Positions 1 through 7,612 are shown, counted from the stretch's first letter. The stretch is DNA of 8,090 nucleotides from Muribaculaceae bacterium (GCA_029056365.1 JAIDBM010000325.1:1-8090); one strand, 5' to 3'. Numbers and translations: made by a program. The notes: generated by a model not told the origin, from the sequence alone.

Positions 1-5
1 ATTCT

Positions 6-41
6 ATGTAATGAGACGAAATTATTTGAGAAATATTACAT
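6..41. repeat. Imperfectly spaced inverted repeat upstream of pyrB
   Basis: ATGTAAT at 6-12 is the exact reverse complement of ATTACAT at 35-41, with 22 bp between the arms. It lies about 30 bp upstream of the -7 promoter element of pyrB, where an operator could sit. The region is AT-rich, so a 7-bp match could be chance. No regulator can be assigned from the sequence. Confidence 0.25.
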
Positions 42-70
42 GAGGTAATTACTTTTTCCAAAACTTTGTG

Positions 71-78
71 TAACTTTG
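71..78 (+). promoter_or_regulatory. Bacteroidota-type -7 promoter element for the pyrB gene run
   Basis: TAACTTTG matches the TAnnTTTG consensus used by the primary sigma factor of Bacteroidota. A T-rich stretch around 52-57 is at best a weak -33 element. Transcription would start near 83-87, leaving a leader of only about 30-35 nt before the pyrB ATG at 118. That is too short for a transcription attenuator or a PyrR-type leader, so any pyrimidine control probably acts at initiation or on the enzyme. The element is seen directly; the start site is inferred. Confidence 0.65.
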
Positions 79-117
79 TGGCATATTAAACAACGGCACA
101 AAACGTCTATCATCGTT

Positions 118-1038
118 ATGAATAAAAAAAGTCTTGTATCAATCTCCGACATTTCACGCGATGAAATGCTTGATTTGCTACAGCGTGCACGCTATTTCGA
201 GGAAAACCCCGACAGCAAAATTCTTGATGGCAAAATCGTGGCCACTCTATTCTTTGAGCCATCAACACGCACACGCCTGAGTTTCGAAACCGCCGTCAAC
301 CGCCTTGGCGGACGTATCATAGGATTCTCCGATGCCGCCACCACAAGTTCGTCAAAAGGAGAGACTCTTAAAGACACCATTAAAATGGTGTCGAATTATG
401 TCGACCTTATTGTAATGCGCCATTATCTTGAAGGCGCGGCACGATATGCTACCGAAGTAACCGATGTGCCGGTTATCAACGCCGGAGACGGAGCCAATCA
501 GCATCCGTCGCAGACAATGCTTGACCTTTACTCCATTCTGAAAACACAGGGTACCCTTGACAATCTCACCATTACCATGGTCGGAGACCTCAAATACGGT
601 CGTACTGTGCATTCGCTGCTTATGGCACTTCAGTACTTTAATCCTACTTTCAATTTTGTGGCATGCCCGGAATTACGTATGCCTCAGGAATACAAGGACT
701 TTTGCGATGAACACGGCATAAAATACACGGAGACAACAGAATTCTCACCCGATGTTATTAATGCCAGCGACATCATATACATGACAAGAGTGCAACGTGA
801 ACGGTTTTCCGACATCATGGAATACGAACGGGTTAAAGACCGCTATACACTGCACAATGCCATGCTTTCCGATTCAAAACCCACACTTCGCATTCTGCAC
901 CCGCTGCCACGAGTTAATGAAATCGACCGCGATGTCGATGACAACCCCAAAGCATACTATTTTGAACAGGCCCGCAACGGTCTGTTTGCCCGACAGGCCA
1001 TAATAACCCGCGCATTAGGTATCGATCCCGAAAAGTAA
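118..1038 (+). CDS. pyrB: Aspartate carbamoyltransferase, catalytic chain
   Basis: This enzyme joins carbamoyl phosphate and L-aspartate to give N-carbamoyl-L-aspartate, the committed step of de novo pyrimidine synthesis in the cytosol. The 306-residue product is close to the 311 of E. coli PyrB. The N-terminal carbamoyl-phosphate domain has S49-T-R-T-R53, the loop lysine K80 that acts in the neighbouring subunit's site, R101, and H129-P-S-Q132. The aspartate domain has R162, R224 and Q226 (TRVQ) and the H261-P-L-P-R265 loop. All expected catalytic residues are present. The reading frame stays open to a TTG at 76, but that codon lies within the promoter element, so the ATG at 118 (product begins MNKKSLVS) is the start. 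pyrI follows after 6 bp, which implies a class B type dodecameric enzyme under nucleotide control. Confidence 0.97.
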   Translation: MNKKSLVSISDISRDEMLDLLQRARYFEENPDSKILDGKIVATLFFEPSTRTRLSFETAVNRLGGRIIGFSDAATTSSSKGETLKDTIKMVSNYVDLIVMRHYLEGAARYATEVTDVPVINAGDGANQHPSQTMLDLYSILKTQGTLDNLTITMVGDLKYGRTVHSLLMALQYFNPTFNFVACPELRMPQEYKDFCDEHGIKYTETTEFSPDVINASDIIYMTRVQRERFSDIMEYERVKDRYTLHNAMLSDSKPTLRILHPLPRVNEIDRDVDDNPKAYYFEQARNGLFARQAIITRALGIDPEK

Positions 1039-1044
1039 CCACAT

Positions 1045-1506
1045 ATGACTACCGATAAGAAAGAGCTTGCTGTCGCCGCGTTGCGCAACGGCACTGTAAT
1101 AGACCGAATCCCCTCATCAGCCTTGTTCAAGGCCGTGGAGTTGCTTGGTATCGCCAACATGAGCACTCATGTAACCATAGGCAACAACCTTGAAAGCAAA
1201 AAAATAGGCCGGAAAGGTATCATAAAGATTGCTGATGTTGAATTTCCCGAAACTGTTTTGAACCGCATAGCACTGATTGCGCCATCGGCAGTCGTGAACA
1301 CAATTCAGGATTTTAACGTCACATCGAAACGGTCGGTTGTACTTCCGGATACTATTTCGGGCATTGTACGCTGCGACAACCCCAAATGCATCAGCAACAA
1401 CGAGCCGATGGAAACCAAATTCCATGTAGTGAGCAACTGTCCGGTAACAATCCGTTGCCATTATTGCAACCATACCATAGAAGGCGACAAAGCACAGATT
1501 CTATGA
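1045..1506 (+). CDS. pyrI: Aspartate carbamoyltransferase, regulatory chain
   Basis: This is the non-catalytic chain that binds CTP/UTP (inhibitors) and ATP (activator) and links PyrB trimers through a zinc domain. It has 153 residues, the same size as E. coli PyrI. The N-terminal allosteric domain carries GTVID (16-20, with D20), K61 in GIIKI, and K95, matching the E. coli nucleotide-contact residues Asp19, Lys60 and Lys94. The C-terminal zinc domain has all four cysteines, C110, C115, C138 and C141, as C-x4-C and C-x2-C pairs. Allosteric control is therefore expected to work, though the direction and strength of each effector cannot be read from sequence. It starts 6 bp after pyrB with no Shine-Dalgarno sequence. 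Its stop codon overlaps the start of the next gene as ATGA. Confidence 0.97.
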   Translation: MTTDKKELAVAALRNGTVIDRIPSSALFKAVELLGIANMSTHVTIGNNLESKKIGRKGIIKIADVEFPETVLNRIALIAPSAVVNTIQDFNVTSKRSVVLPDTISGIVRCDNPKCISNNEPMETKFHVVSNCPVTIRCHYCNHTIEGDKAQIL

Positions 1507-2072
1507 AATTGCAATGGAAGCCCGGCACAATGGTATATCCGTCGCCGGCTGCATTGGTGAGCTGCGGACTATACCCCGGGGGAGAGTCCAATCTCATCAC
1601 TGTGGCATGGACCGGAACAATATGTACCAATCCGCCCATGTTATACATTTCAGTGCGTCCGAGCCGACATTCCTATTCCATTATAAAGAAAAACATGGAA
1701 TTCACTCTGAACCTCACATCAGCCGACATGGTACGCGCCACCGACTGGTGTGGAGTGAAATCCGGACGGGAATTCAACAAATGGCATGAAACCGGACTAC
1801 ATCCGGAAGCCGGAGTGAATGTCGCCTCGCCTTCGGTAGCCGAATCTCCGCTGTCGATTGAGTGCAAAGTACGTGAAATAATAAGCCTTGGCAGCCACGA
1901 CATGTTCCTTGCCGATGTAGTCGGGCTTCTGGCCGATGAAAAATATATCGATCCGCAAACCGGCGCCTTTGACCTTGGTAAGGCAAAGCTTACGGCATGG
2001 TGCCACGGTCATTACTACTCATTGGGCGAAATGCTGGGCCATTTCGGCTTTTCAATAAAAAAGAAACAATAA
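1503..2072 (+). CDS. Flavin reductase-like (FMN-binding split-barrel) protein, flavoredoxin type
   Basis: The 189-residue product belongs to the flavin reductase-like domain family, whose members bind FMN in a split beta-barrel and act as NAD(P)H:flavin reductases or small electron carriers. The family pattern is visible as N30-L-I-T-V-A-W, the T-N-P-P segment at 42-45, S50-V-R-P-S-R-H-S-Y-S-I-I (50-61), G130-S-H-D-M-F-L-A-D-V (130-139), and a C-terminal HGHYYSLGE...FGFS segment (168-184) of the kind seen in anaerobe proteins of this group. No signal peptide or membrane segment is present, so it should be cytosolic. The frame is open back to 1386, but the ATG at 1503 overlaps the pyrI stop (ATGA) and starts just before the conserved domain, so it is preferred. 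Translational coupling to pyrI is likely. Substrate, partner and any link to pyrimidine synthesis are unknown. Confidence 0.88.
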   Translation: MKLQWKPGTMVYPSPAALVSCGLYPGGESNLITVAWTGTICTNPPMLYISVRPSRHSYSIIKKNMEFTLNLTSADMVRATDWCGVKSGREFNKWHETGLHPEAGVNVASPSVAESPLSIECKVREIISLGSHDMFLADVVGLLADEKYIDPQTGAFDLGKAKLTAWCHGHYYSLGEMLGHFGFSIKKKQ

Positions 2073-2102
2073 TCAACCGCCACATACCAAAATTTTTTAC
2101 AT

Positions 2103-3383
2103 ATGGAAAGAGACTCCGCCATCTTCGAAATCATCGAGCGCGAACATCAGCGCCAGAAAAAAGGCATCGAACTTATCGCCTCTGAAAACTTTGTAAGCGA
2201 CCAAGTTATGCAGTCTATGGGCTCGTGTCTCACCAACAAGTATGCAGAAGGATACCCTGGTCATCGCTATTATGGCGGCTGTGAGGTGGTAGACCTCGCC
2301 GAAAAACTGGCTATCGACCGTATAAAAGAGCTGTTCGGTGCTGAATATGCCAATGTACAGCCTCATTCAGGGGCCCAGGCCAACATGGCTGTTTTCATGG
2401 CCTGTCTTAAACCCGGCGACAAATTCCTGGGACTTAACCTCTCGCACGGAGGCCACCTCTCACACGGAAGTCCGGTAAACTTCTCCGGCCTTGTATTCAA
2501 CGCACTGGAGTATAACGTATCAGCAGAAACAGGCTTGGTAGACTACGACCAGATGGAAGAAGTGGCCCTGAGAGAACGTCCTAAGCTTATTCTCGGTGGA
2601 GCAAGTGCATACTCGCGCGAATGGGACTACGCCAGAATGCGCAAAATAGCCGATGAAATCGGTGCCATTTTTATGGTCGACATGGCTCACCCTGCCGGTC
2701 TAATTGCTGCCGGATTACTTGACAACCCTCTGAAATATGCACATATCGTCACCTCTACCACACACAAAACCCTTCGCGGACCACGTGGCGGAGTGATTCT
2801 TATGGGAAAAGACTTTGAGAATCCATGGGGCAAAACCAATCCCAAAGGTCAGGTACGCATGATGTCGCAGCTGCTCGATTCCGCAGTATTCCCGGGAGTT
2901 CAAGGCGGCCCGCTTGAACATGTAATCGCAGCCAAGGCGGTAGCATTCGGAGAAGCTCTGCAGCCGTCTTACAAAGAATACCAGGAGCAAGTCAGAACAA
3001 ATGCCCGGGCCATGGCGCAGGCTCTTGCCGACAAGGGGTATAAGATTGTAAGCGGCGGCACCGACAACCACTGCATACTGGTAGATCTCCGCACAAAATT
3101 CCCTGAACTCACAGGCAAAATCGCCGAAAAAGTTCTTGTTGAAGCTGACATAACCGCCAATAAGAATATGGTGCCGTTCGACAGCAGATCGCCTTTCCAG
3201 ACATCAGGCATAAGACTCGGCACTCCCGCCATCACTACCCGTGGCGTAAAAGAAAATCTCATGGGTGAGATTGTGGAGATGATCGATACCGTGCTCAATA
3301 ATGTCGACAACCAGCCGACAATTGAAGCGGTGCGCTCCAAAGTTAACGCCATAATGGCCGACTACCCGATGTTCGCCTACTGA
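2103..3383 (+). CDS. glyA: Serine hydroxymethyltransferase
   Basis: This PLP enzyme converts serine and tetrahydrofolate to glycine and 5,10-methylene-tetrahydrofolate, the main cytosolic source of one-carbon units for purines, thymidylate and methionine. The product is 426 residues, within the normal bacterial range (E. coli 417). Seen in order are the substrate-site stretch LIASENF (24-30), YAEGYPGHRYYGG (47-59), PHSGAQAN (87-94), D193 and H196 in the DMAHPAG segment, the Schiff-base lysine K222 in STTHKTLRGPRGG, and R371 in SGIRLGTPA, which binds the substrate carboxylate. All key residues are intact. It begins 30 bp after the previous gene, the widest gap in the run. That gap holds a short T-run but no TAnnTTTG element, so read-through from the pyrB promoter is the simplest reading. 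The stop overlaps the next start by one base. Confidence 0.97.
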   Translation: MERDSAIFEIIEREHQRQKKGIELIASENFVSDQVMQSMGSCLTNKYAEGYPGHRYYGGCEVVDLAEKLAIDRIKELFGAEYANVQPHSGAQANMAVFMACLKPGDKFLGLNLSHGGHLSHGSPVNFSGLVFNALEYNVSAETGLVDYDQMEEVALRERPKLILGGASAYSREWDYARMRKIADEIGAIFMVDMAHPAGLIAAGLLDNPLKYAHIVTSTTHKTLRGPRGGVILMGKDFENPWGKTNPKGQVRMMSQLLDSAVFPGVQGGPLEHVIAAKAVAFGEALQPSYKEYQEQVRTNARAMAQALADKGYKIVSGGTDNHCILVDLRTKFPELTGKIAEKVLVEADITANKNMVPFDSRSPFQTSGIRLGTPAITTRGVKENLMGEIVEMIDTVLNNVDNQPTIEAVRSKVNAIMADYPMFAY

Positions 3384-4072
3384 TGACAGGCATCACAGAG
3401 CATGTAATAATCGTTGCCGCCGGTTCAGGGAGCCGCTTCGGTGCCAATGTGCCGAAACAGTATTGCTCTCTGGCCGGTGTGCCGGTACTTATACATACCC
3501 TTCGACGTATAAGTTCTGTAATGCCTAATGCCCGGCAACTTCTCGTTATCAGTTCCGATATGGAAGACTTATGGCTTGGATTATGTCGAATACACAACTT
3601 CAGGTCTCCTGAATATGTATTTGGCGGAGCTACACGCTTCCACTCGGTAAAATCGGCTCTGAGGGCACTTGACGGAAAAACCTCCGACAACGACATCGTA
3701 TACATTCACGATGCCGCCAGACCATTGTTGAAAGCCGATGTGATAGAACGCCTTCGGAAGTCTGTCGTCAGCGACTCCGCTCCGGGTGTGGTGCCGGTGA
3801 TACCTTTGTCCGATTCAATCCGTAAATTACACGACAACGGATTATCAGAAGCCGTAGACCGCGATTTATTCCGTGCCGTTCAGACCCCGCAGGCATTCCG
3901 GTTCTGTAAAATCGCAAAAGCATACACACAGGAATATAATCCCCGGTTTACAGATGACGCATCTGTTGCCGAACATTATTTCAATCAACCGGTAATGATG
4001 ACTGAAGGCTCAGTCGACACGTTGAAAATAACAAACTCCCGGGATCTCGCTTTTGTAGCCACACTGTTATGA
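3383..4072 (+). CDS. ispD: 2-C-methyl-D-erythritol 4-phosphate cytidylyltransferase
   Basis: IspD couples CTP to methylerythritol 4-phosphate, giving CDP-methylerythritol, the third step of the MEP isoprenoid pathway. The 229-residue size is typical (E. coli 236). The N-terminal nucleotide-binding motif is A12-A-G-S-G-S-R18 followed by P24-K25-Q26. Further family marks are DAARPLL (110-116), R160 and T167 in the VQTPQAF stretch, TDDASVAE (190-197), and EGSVDTLKIT (208-217) with K215. These match the E. coli catalytic residues Arg20, Lys27, Asp106, Arg109, Arg157, Thr165 and Lys213. The start shares one base with the glyA stop (TGATG) and the end overlaps recG as ATGA, so glyA, ispD and recG are probably translationally coupled. 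IspF is not fused to it and is not in the window. Confidence 0.96.
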   Translation: MTGITEHVIIVAAGSGSRFGANVPKQYCSLAGVPVLIHTLRRISSVMPNARQLLVISSDMEDLWLGLCRIHNFRSPEYVFGGATRFHSVKSALRALDGKTSDNDIVYIHDAARPLLKADVIERLRKSVVSDSAPGVVPVIPLSDSIRKLHDNGLSEAVDRDLFRAVQTPQAFRFCKIAKAYTQEYNPRFTDDASVAEHYFNQPVMMTEGSVDTLKITNSRDLAFVATLL

Positions 4073-6156
4073 ACAGTCTTCTGCAACTCGATGTAAAATA
4101 CGTAAAAGGCATAGGCCCTAAAAAAGCGGAACTCCTTGCTGCTGAACTTGGAATACGTTCAGCAGCCGATTTATTACGCCACTTTCCGAACAGCTATATC
4201 GACCACTCCAAAAGCTATTCGGTATGCGAACTCAGCGGAGATATGCCATATGCCAGGATTCACGGAAAATTCGTAGCCTTGAATGTCGTAGGAGAAGGAG
4301 CTAAAATGCGACTCACCGCAACATTCACCGACGGGCGCAGAGGTATGGAAATAATATGGTTCCGTAGAATAAAGCAGATTCGCGAACAGATACGCCTTGG
4401 GCAGGAATATGTTCTGTTCGGCAAGCCCACACGCTATGGTCCTATGTGGCAGATGGTCCACCCCGAAATCGACATCCCCGACTCAGTTGGAGCTCAAGAA
4501 GGTTTCAGGGGTGTGTATCCGCTCACCGAGCGGCTTCGTAACCGAGGTATAGTGTCGCGGAATTTTTTCATATGGGCGCAGAGTGTGCTCTCATCCCATA
4601 CCGTGTCCGACCCTATGCCTCAATCAGTGATACGGAACTTTGGCCTGATGCCTCTTGAACAGGCATTGAAAGAAATTCATATGCCATCATCGGCCGATAT
4701 GCTCGAAAAAGCTAAATACCGATTGAAATTCGACGAGCTTTACTATATCCAGCTGGATATAGTAAAACGTAGCCGTGAACGTCATTTTTCAACAGAAGGA
4801 TATCGTTTCCTGCGTATCGCCGACTGGTTTAACAATTTTTACAACCGCTGTTTGCCATTTCCTCTTACCGATGCACAGAAACGGGTGGTAAAAGAAATCC
4901 GGGCCGATGTAAACACCGGTCGCCAGATGAACCGACTTGTTCAGGGCGATGTAGGCTGCGGCAAAACCATCGTGGCTCTTATGGCAATGCTGATGGCCAT
5001 AGACAACGGATTTCAGGCATGCCTTATGGCCCCGACTGAAATTCTGGCAACTCAGCATTTTGAAAGCCTTTCCGCCTTAACCGCGCCAATCGGTCTAAAC
5101 ATAGAATTGCTGACTGGTTCAACACGTACGGCCCGGCGCAAACAAATCCATGAATCGTTGCGCAATGGTTCACTTCATATACTGATTGGAACTCACGCTC
5201 TCATTGAAGACACCGTGGAATTCGCGAATCTTGGTCTGGCTGTCATAGACGAGCAACACCGGTTCGGCGTTGCCCAACGTGCAAAAATGTGGCGCAAAAA
5301 CAATCTTCCGCCACACATACTTGTAATGACTGCGACACCGATTCCACGCACTCTGGCTATGACCGTATACGGCGACCTTGACGTGTCGGTAATCGACCAG
5401 CTTCCTCCAGGCCGAAAACCGGTAACTACCCTGCTCCGTTACGACAATCAGCGGCAAGGCACATATAAAGCCGTTTACAACCAGCTGCGTATGGGGCGTC
5501 AGGCTTATATCGTCTATCCGCTTATCGATGAGAATGAAAAACTTGATTTACGCAGTCTTCAGGAAGGATTTGAGATTATAAAGCAGACTTTCCCCGATTA
5601 TCAGGTGGCCATGGTACATGGCAGGATGAAACCCGATGAAAAAGACCATCAGATGCAGCTTTTTATATCAGGAGAGGCCCGGATACTTGTTGCGACGACT
5701 GTTATTGAGGTCGGAGTCAACGTTCCTAACGCATCAGTGATGATTATAGAGAATGCCGAACGTTTCGGTCTCTCTCAGCTTCATCAGTTGCGTGGGCGCG
5801 TAGGACGCGGCGCCGAACAAAGCTATTGCGTGCTTATGACCAAACACCAGATTGCTGCTGAAACCCGAAAACGGCTCGAAGTGATGACTGCCACAACCGA
5901 TGGTTTTGTAATCGCAGAAGCCGACATGAAATTACGAGGTCCCGGCGACATCGAAGGCACTATGCAGAGTGGAATGCCTTTCGACCTGCATATAGCATCC
6001 CTCGCATCCGATGGGCAGATTCTCCAACTGGCACGTATGGCGGCAGAGTCGGTAATTGATGCCGATCCGCAACTCTGCTCGCCATTGCACCGAGATATGG
6101 TATTTTATATGACCCGGATTGCCGGCAGAAATGCCGACTGGAGCAAAATTTCCTAA
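4069..6156 (+). CDS. recG: ATP-dependent DNA helicase RecG
   Basis: RecG is a monomeric superfamily 2 double-strand DNA translocase that remodels stalled forks, Holliday junctions and R-loops. The 695-residue length matches E. coli RecG (693). The N-terminal part has the helix-hairpin segment YVKGIGPKKAELL (11-23) and the wedge/OB domain (about 60-145). Helicase motif I is G293-D-V-G-C-G-K-T300, motif Ia APTEILA (321-327), motif II D394-E-Q-H397, motif III TATPIPRT (421-428), and motif VI Q573-L-R-G-R-V-G-R-G581. The RecG-specific C-terminal stretch KLRGPGDIEGTMQSGMP (621-637) follows. All motifs are intact. The start overlaps the ispD stop as ATGA. The next gene begins 12 bp after the stop. 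Its position in a biosynthetic gene run probably reflects co-expression of housekeeping genes rather than shared function. Confidence 0.97.
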   Translation: MNSLLQLDVKYVKGIGPKKAELLAAELGIRSAADLLRHFPNSYIDHSKSYSVCELSGDMPYARIHGKFVALNVVGEGAKMRLTATFTDGRRGMEIIWFRRIKQIREQIRLGQEYVLFGKPTRYGPMWQMVHPEIDIPDSVGAQEGFRGVYPLTERLRNRGIVSRNFFIWAQSVLSSHTVSDPMPQSVIRNFGLMPLEQALKEIHMPSSADMLEKAKYRLKFDELYYIQLDIVKRSRERHFSTEGYRFLRIADWFNNFYNRCLPFPLTDAQKRVVKEIRADVNTGRQMNRLVQGDVGCGKTIVALMAMLMAIDNGFQACLMAPTEILATQHFESLSALTAPIGLNIELLTGSTRTARRKQIHESLRNGSLHILIGTHALIEDTVEFANLGLAVIDEQHRFGVAQRAKMWRKNNLPPHILVMTATPIPRTLAMTVYGDLDVSVIDQLPPGRKPVTTLLRYDNQRQGTYKAVYNQLRMGRQAYIVYPLIDENEKLDLRSLQEGFEIIKQTFPDYQVAMVHGRMKPDEKDHQMQLFISGEARILVATTVIEVGVNVPNASVMIIENAERFGLSQLHQLRGRVGRGAEQSYCVLMTKHQIAAETRKRLEVMTATTDGFVIAEADMKLRGPGDIEGTMQSGMPFDLHIASLASDGQILQLARMAAESVIDADPQLCSPLHRDMVFYMTRIAGRNADWSKIS

Positions 6157-6168
6157 GCGATACTGTTA

Positions 6169-7587
6169 ATGAATACCGAATATAAGTTCCCGAAAACAAT
6201 CGAATATCTTCGAAAAAAAATAATCGGCACACAATGGGAAGGCCATCTGTTTGTTGTAGGCGGATGTTGCCGTGATATAATAATGAACCGTCCGATACAC
6301 GATGTGGATCTGACTGTTGACCTGCCTTTGGGAAGCGTCAGATTCGCCCGGTGGCTAAAATCCAGGCATCTGACCATCGGCGAACCAATCATTTTCCAGC
6401 GCTACAGTACCGCCAGGCTACGACTGAAAGCATTTCCAGACGATGAACTTGAAATAGTGCAGACCCGCAAAGACAAATACGGCCCACACAACGCCGACAA
6501 TCCTGCTGCGGCATTCGGGTCGCTTCTTGACGACTGCACACGACGCGACCTGACAATCAACTCATTATATTACGATGTTTCGTCGGGTAAAATGCTCGAT
6601 TTATGCGGAATGGCCATACACGACATTGAAAACCATATAATTCGCACACCCGCCGACCCATCCCGGACATTCGATGACGACCCGCTGCGTATTATACGCT
6701 GCATACGCTTCGCCTGTACCCTCGGATGGAACATACATCCCGATACACTTAAGGAACTTGGAAAGAATCCCGAATCAATCCGAATCGCATCAAAAGAACG
6801 AATAAGAAACGAATTCGACAAAGTAATGGCATGCCCCGACCCGGCAAAAGCCCTCGCACTGATTGAAAAATGCGGAATTATGGGTGTGGTGATGCCGGAA
6901 CTTAAACCAATGTTCGGCATGCCCGACAACGCATCGAATTCCGGCAGTGTATGGCAACACACCTTACGCACGGTAAAAGCCATGGCAGATTCAACCGACA
7001 ATGTAGAGCTAAGGATTGCCGCACTGCTGTGTGATGCAGGCAAAACTGTGTCGTTTTCCAGAAATAAAAACGGAGACATATATTTCAAGGCACATGACCG
7101 CAGAGCTCCGGCTGTTATCGATGCCATCATGAAACGGCTAAGGTACGAACCCAAAATAATCAACGACACAATATTTCTTGCCCGACATCATACCGCAGCC
7201 AAATCGTGGGGAGACAGAGCCGAGAAAATGACCGATTCAGCACTCAGACGTCTGCAATACATCTGCGAGAAACGAAACCGCTTTGAACAGCTTCTTTCCT
7301 TAATCCATGCCGACAATGCATCGCAGACCACCAATCCTGACCGAATGTCGCAGGTTCCGGCAATACGTCACAGGGCATCCGAGTTACGGAAAAAAGGAGC
7401 TGAAATGTTCGAATACCACCTTCCGATACAAAGTCCGCATATCAGACGCATTCTGAGAATTCCACCTGGAAAACAAGTTGAACTATGCAAAGAATACCTG
7501 CTAAAGTGCGCATTCGAGAATCCGTTCATAACCAGAGAAGACTGCAGACTGCTTTTACAGAAAAAATTCAGTAAAACAGACCATTAA
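6169..7587 (+). CDS. CCA-adding-type tRNA nucleotidyltransferase with degenerate HD domain
   Basis: This is a class II tRNA nucleotidyltransferase / poly(A) polymerase family protein of 472 residues, expected to add or repair the 3' CCA of tRNAs. Motif A is G31-G-C-C-R-D36 with the metal-binding D45-x-D47. Motif B is R125-R-D-L-T-I-N (125-131). The base-selecting EDxxR-like motif is D170-D-P-L-R174 leading into RIIRCIRF. SKERIRNEF (208-216) matches the helix after it. The second half aligns with an HD phosphohydrolase domain: H264 (WQHT), H309 and H340-H341 are present, but the central His-Asp is Cys288-Asp289 (LLCDAGK). Phosphatase activity is therefore doubtful, while the transferase residues look intact. 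The C-terminal LRIPPGK segment (429-435) is usual for the family. A paralogue specialised for C or A addition, or a poly(A) polymerase, cannot be excluded, so no symbol is given. Confidence 0.88.
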   Translation: MNTEYKFPKTIEYLRKKIIGTQWEGHLFVVGGCCRDIIMNRPIHDVDLTVDLPLGSVRFARWLKSRHLTIGEPIIFQRYSTARLRLKAFPDDELEIVQTRKDKYGPHNADNPAAAFGSLLDDCTRRDLTINSLYYDVSSGKMLDLCGMAIHDIENHIIRTPADPSRTFDDDPLRIIRCIRFACTLGWNIHPDTLKELGKNPESIRIASKERIRNEFDKVMACPDPAKALALIEKCGIMGVVMPELKPMFGMPDNASNSGSVWQHTLRTVKAMADSTDNVELRIAALLCDAGKTVSFSRNKNGDIYFKAHDRRAPAVIDAIMKRLRYEPKIINDTIFLARHHTAAKSWGDRAEKMTDSALRRLQYICEKRNRFEQLLSLIHADNASQTTNPDRMSQVPAIRHRASELRKKGAEMFEYHLPIQSPHIRRILRIPPGKQVELCKEYLLKCAFENPFITREDCRLLLQKKFSKTDH

Positions 7588-7604
7588 CCACCTGTTGGTT
7601 TTAC
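7571..7604 (+). terminator. Stem-loop spanning the end of the tRNA nucleotidyltransferase gene, possible weak terminator
   Basis: GTAAAAC at 7571-7577 is the exact reverse complement of GTTTTAC at 7598-7604, and CAG (7577-7579) can add pairs with CTG (7592-7594) in an alternative fold. A competing hairpin pairs AACCA (7586-7590) with TGGTT (7596-7600) and is followed by only two T's. The structure covers the stop codon at 7585-7587 and sits exactly where the gene run ends. The stem is AT-rich and lacks a strong following T-tract, so intrinsic termination is uncertain. Confidence 0.25.
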
Positions 7605-7612
7605 ATCGTCAA

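Noticed and set aside
76..117. A 14-residue N-terminal extension of PyrB from a TTG at 76
   Set aside because: The TTG is part of the TAACTTTG promoter element, so it would not be transcribed, and the ATG at 118 gives the family's normal N-terminus.
79..117. A pyrimidine attenuator or PyrR-type leader before pyrB
   Set aside because: The predicted leader is only about 30-35 nt and has no terminator hairpin or leader peptide.
1386..1502. An upstream start for the flavin-reductase-like gene inside pyrI
   Set aside because: It would overlap the PyrI zinc domain by about 120 bp and adds residues with no family resemblance; the ATG at 1503 gives an ATGA overlap and the expected start.
2073..2102. 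A terminator or internal promoter before glyA
   Set aside because: The gap has a run of T's but no stem in front of it and no TAnnTTTG element.
2715..3352. Two minus-strand open frames of 118-127 codons within glyA
   Set aside because: They overlap a fully conserved gene and have no recognisable motifs; they are by-products of codon composition.
6570..7169. A 199-codon open frame on the minus strand within the tRNA nucleotidyltransferase gene
   Set aside because: It lies wholly antisense to a gene with clear family motifs, its translation resembles no family I recognise, and no promoter is seen for it.
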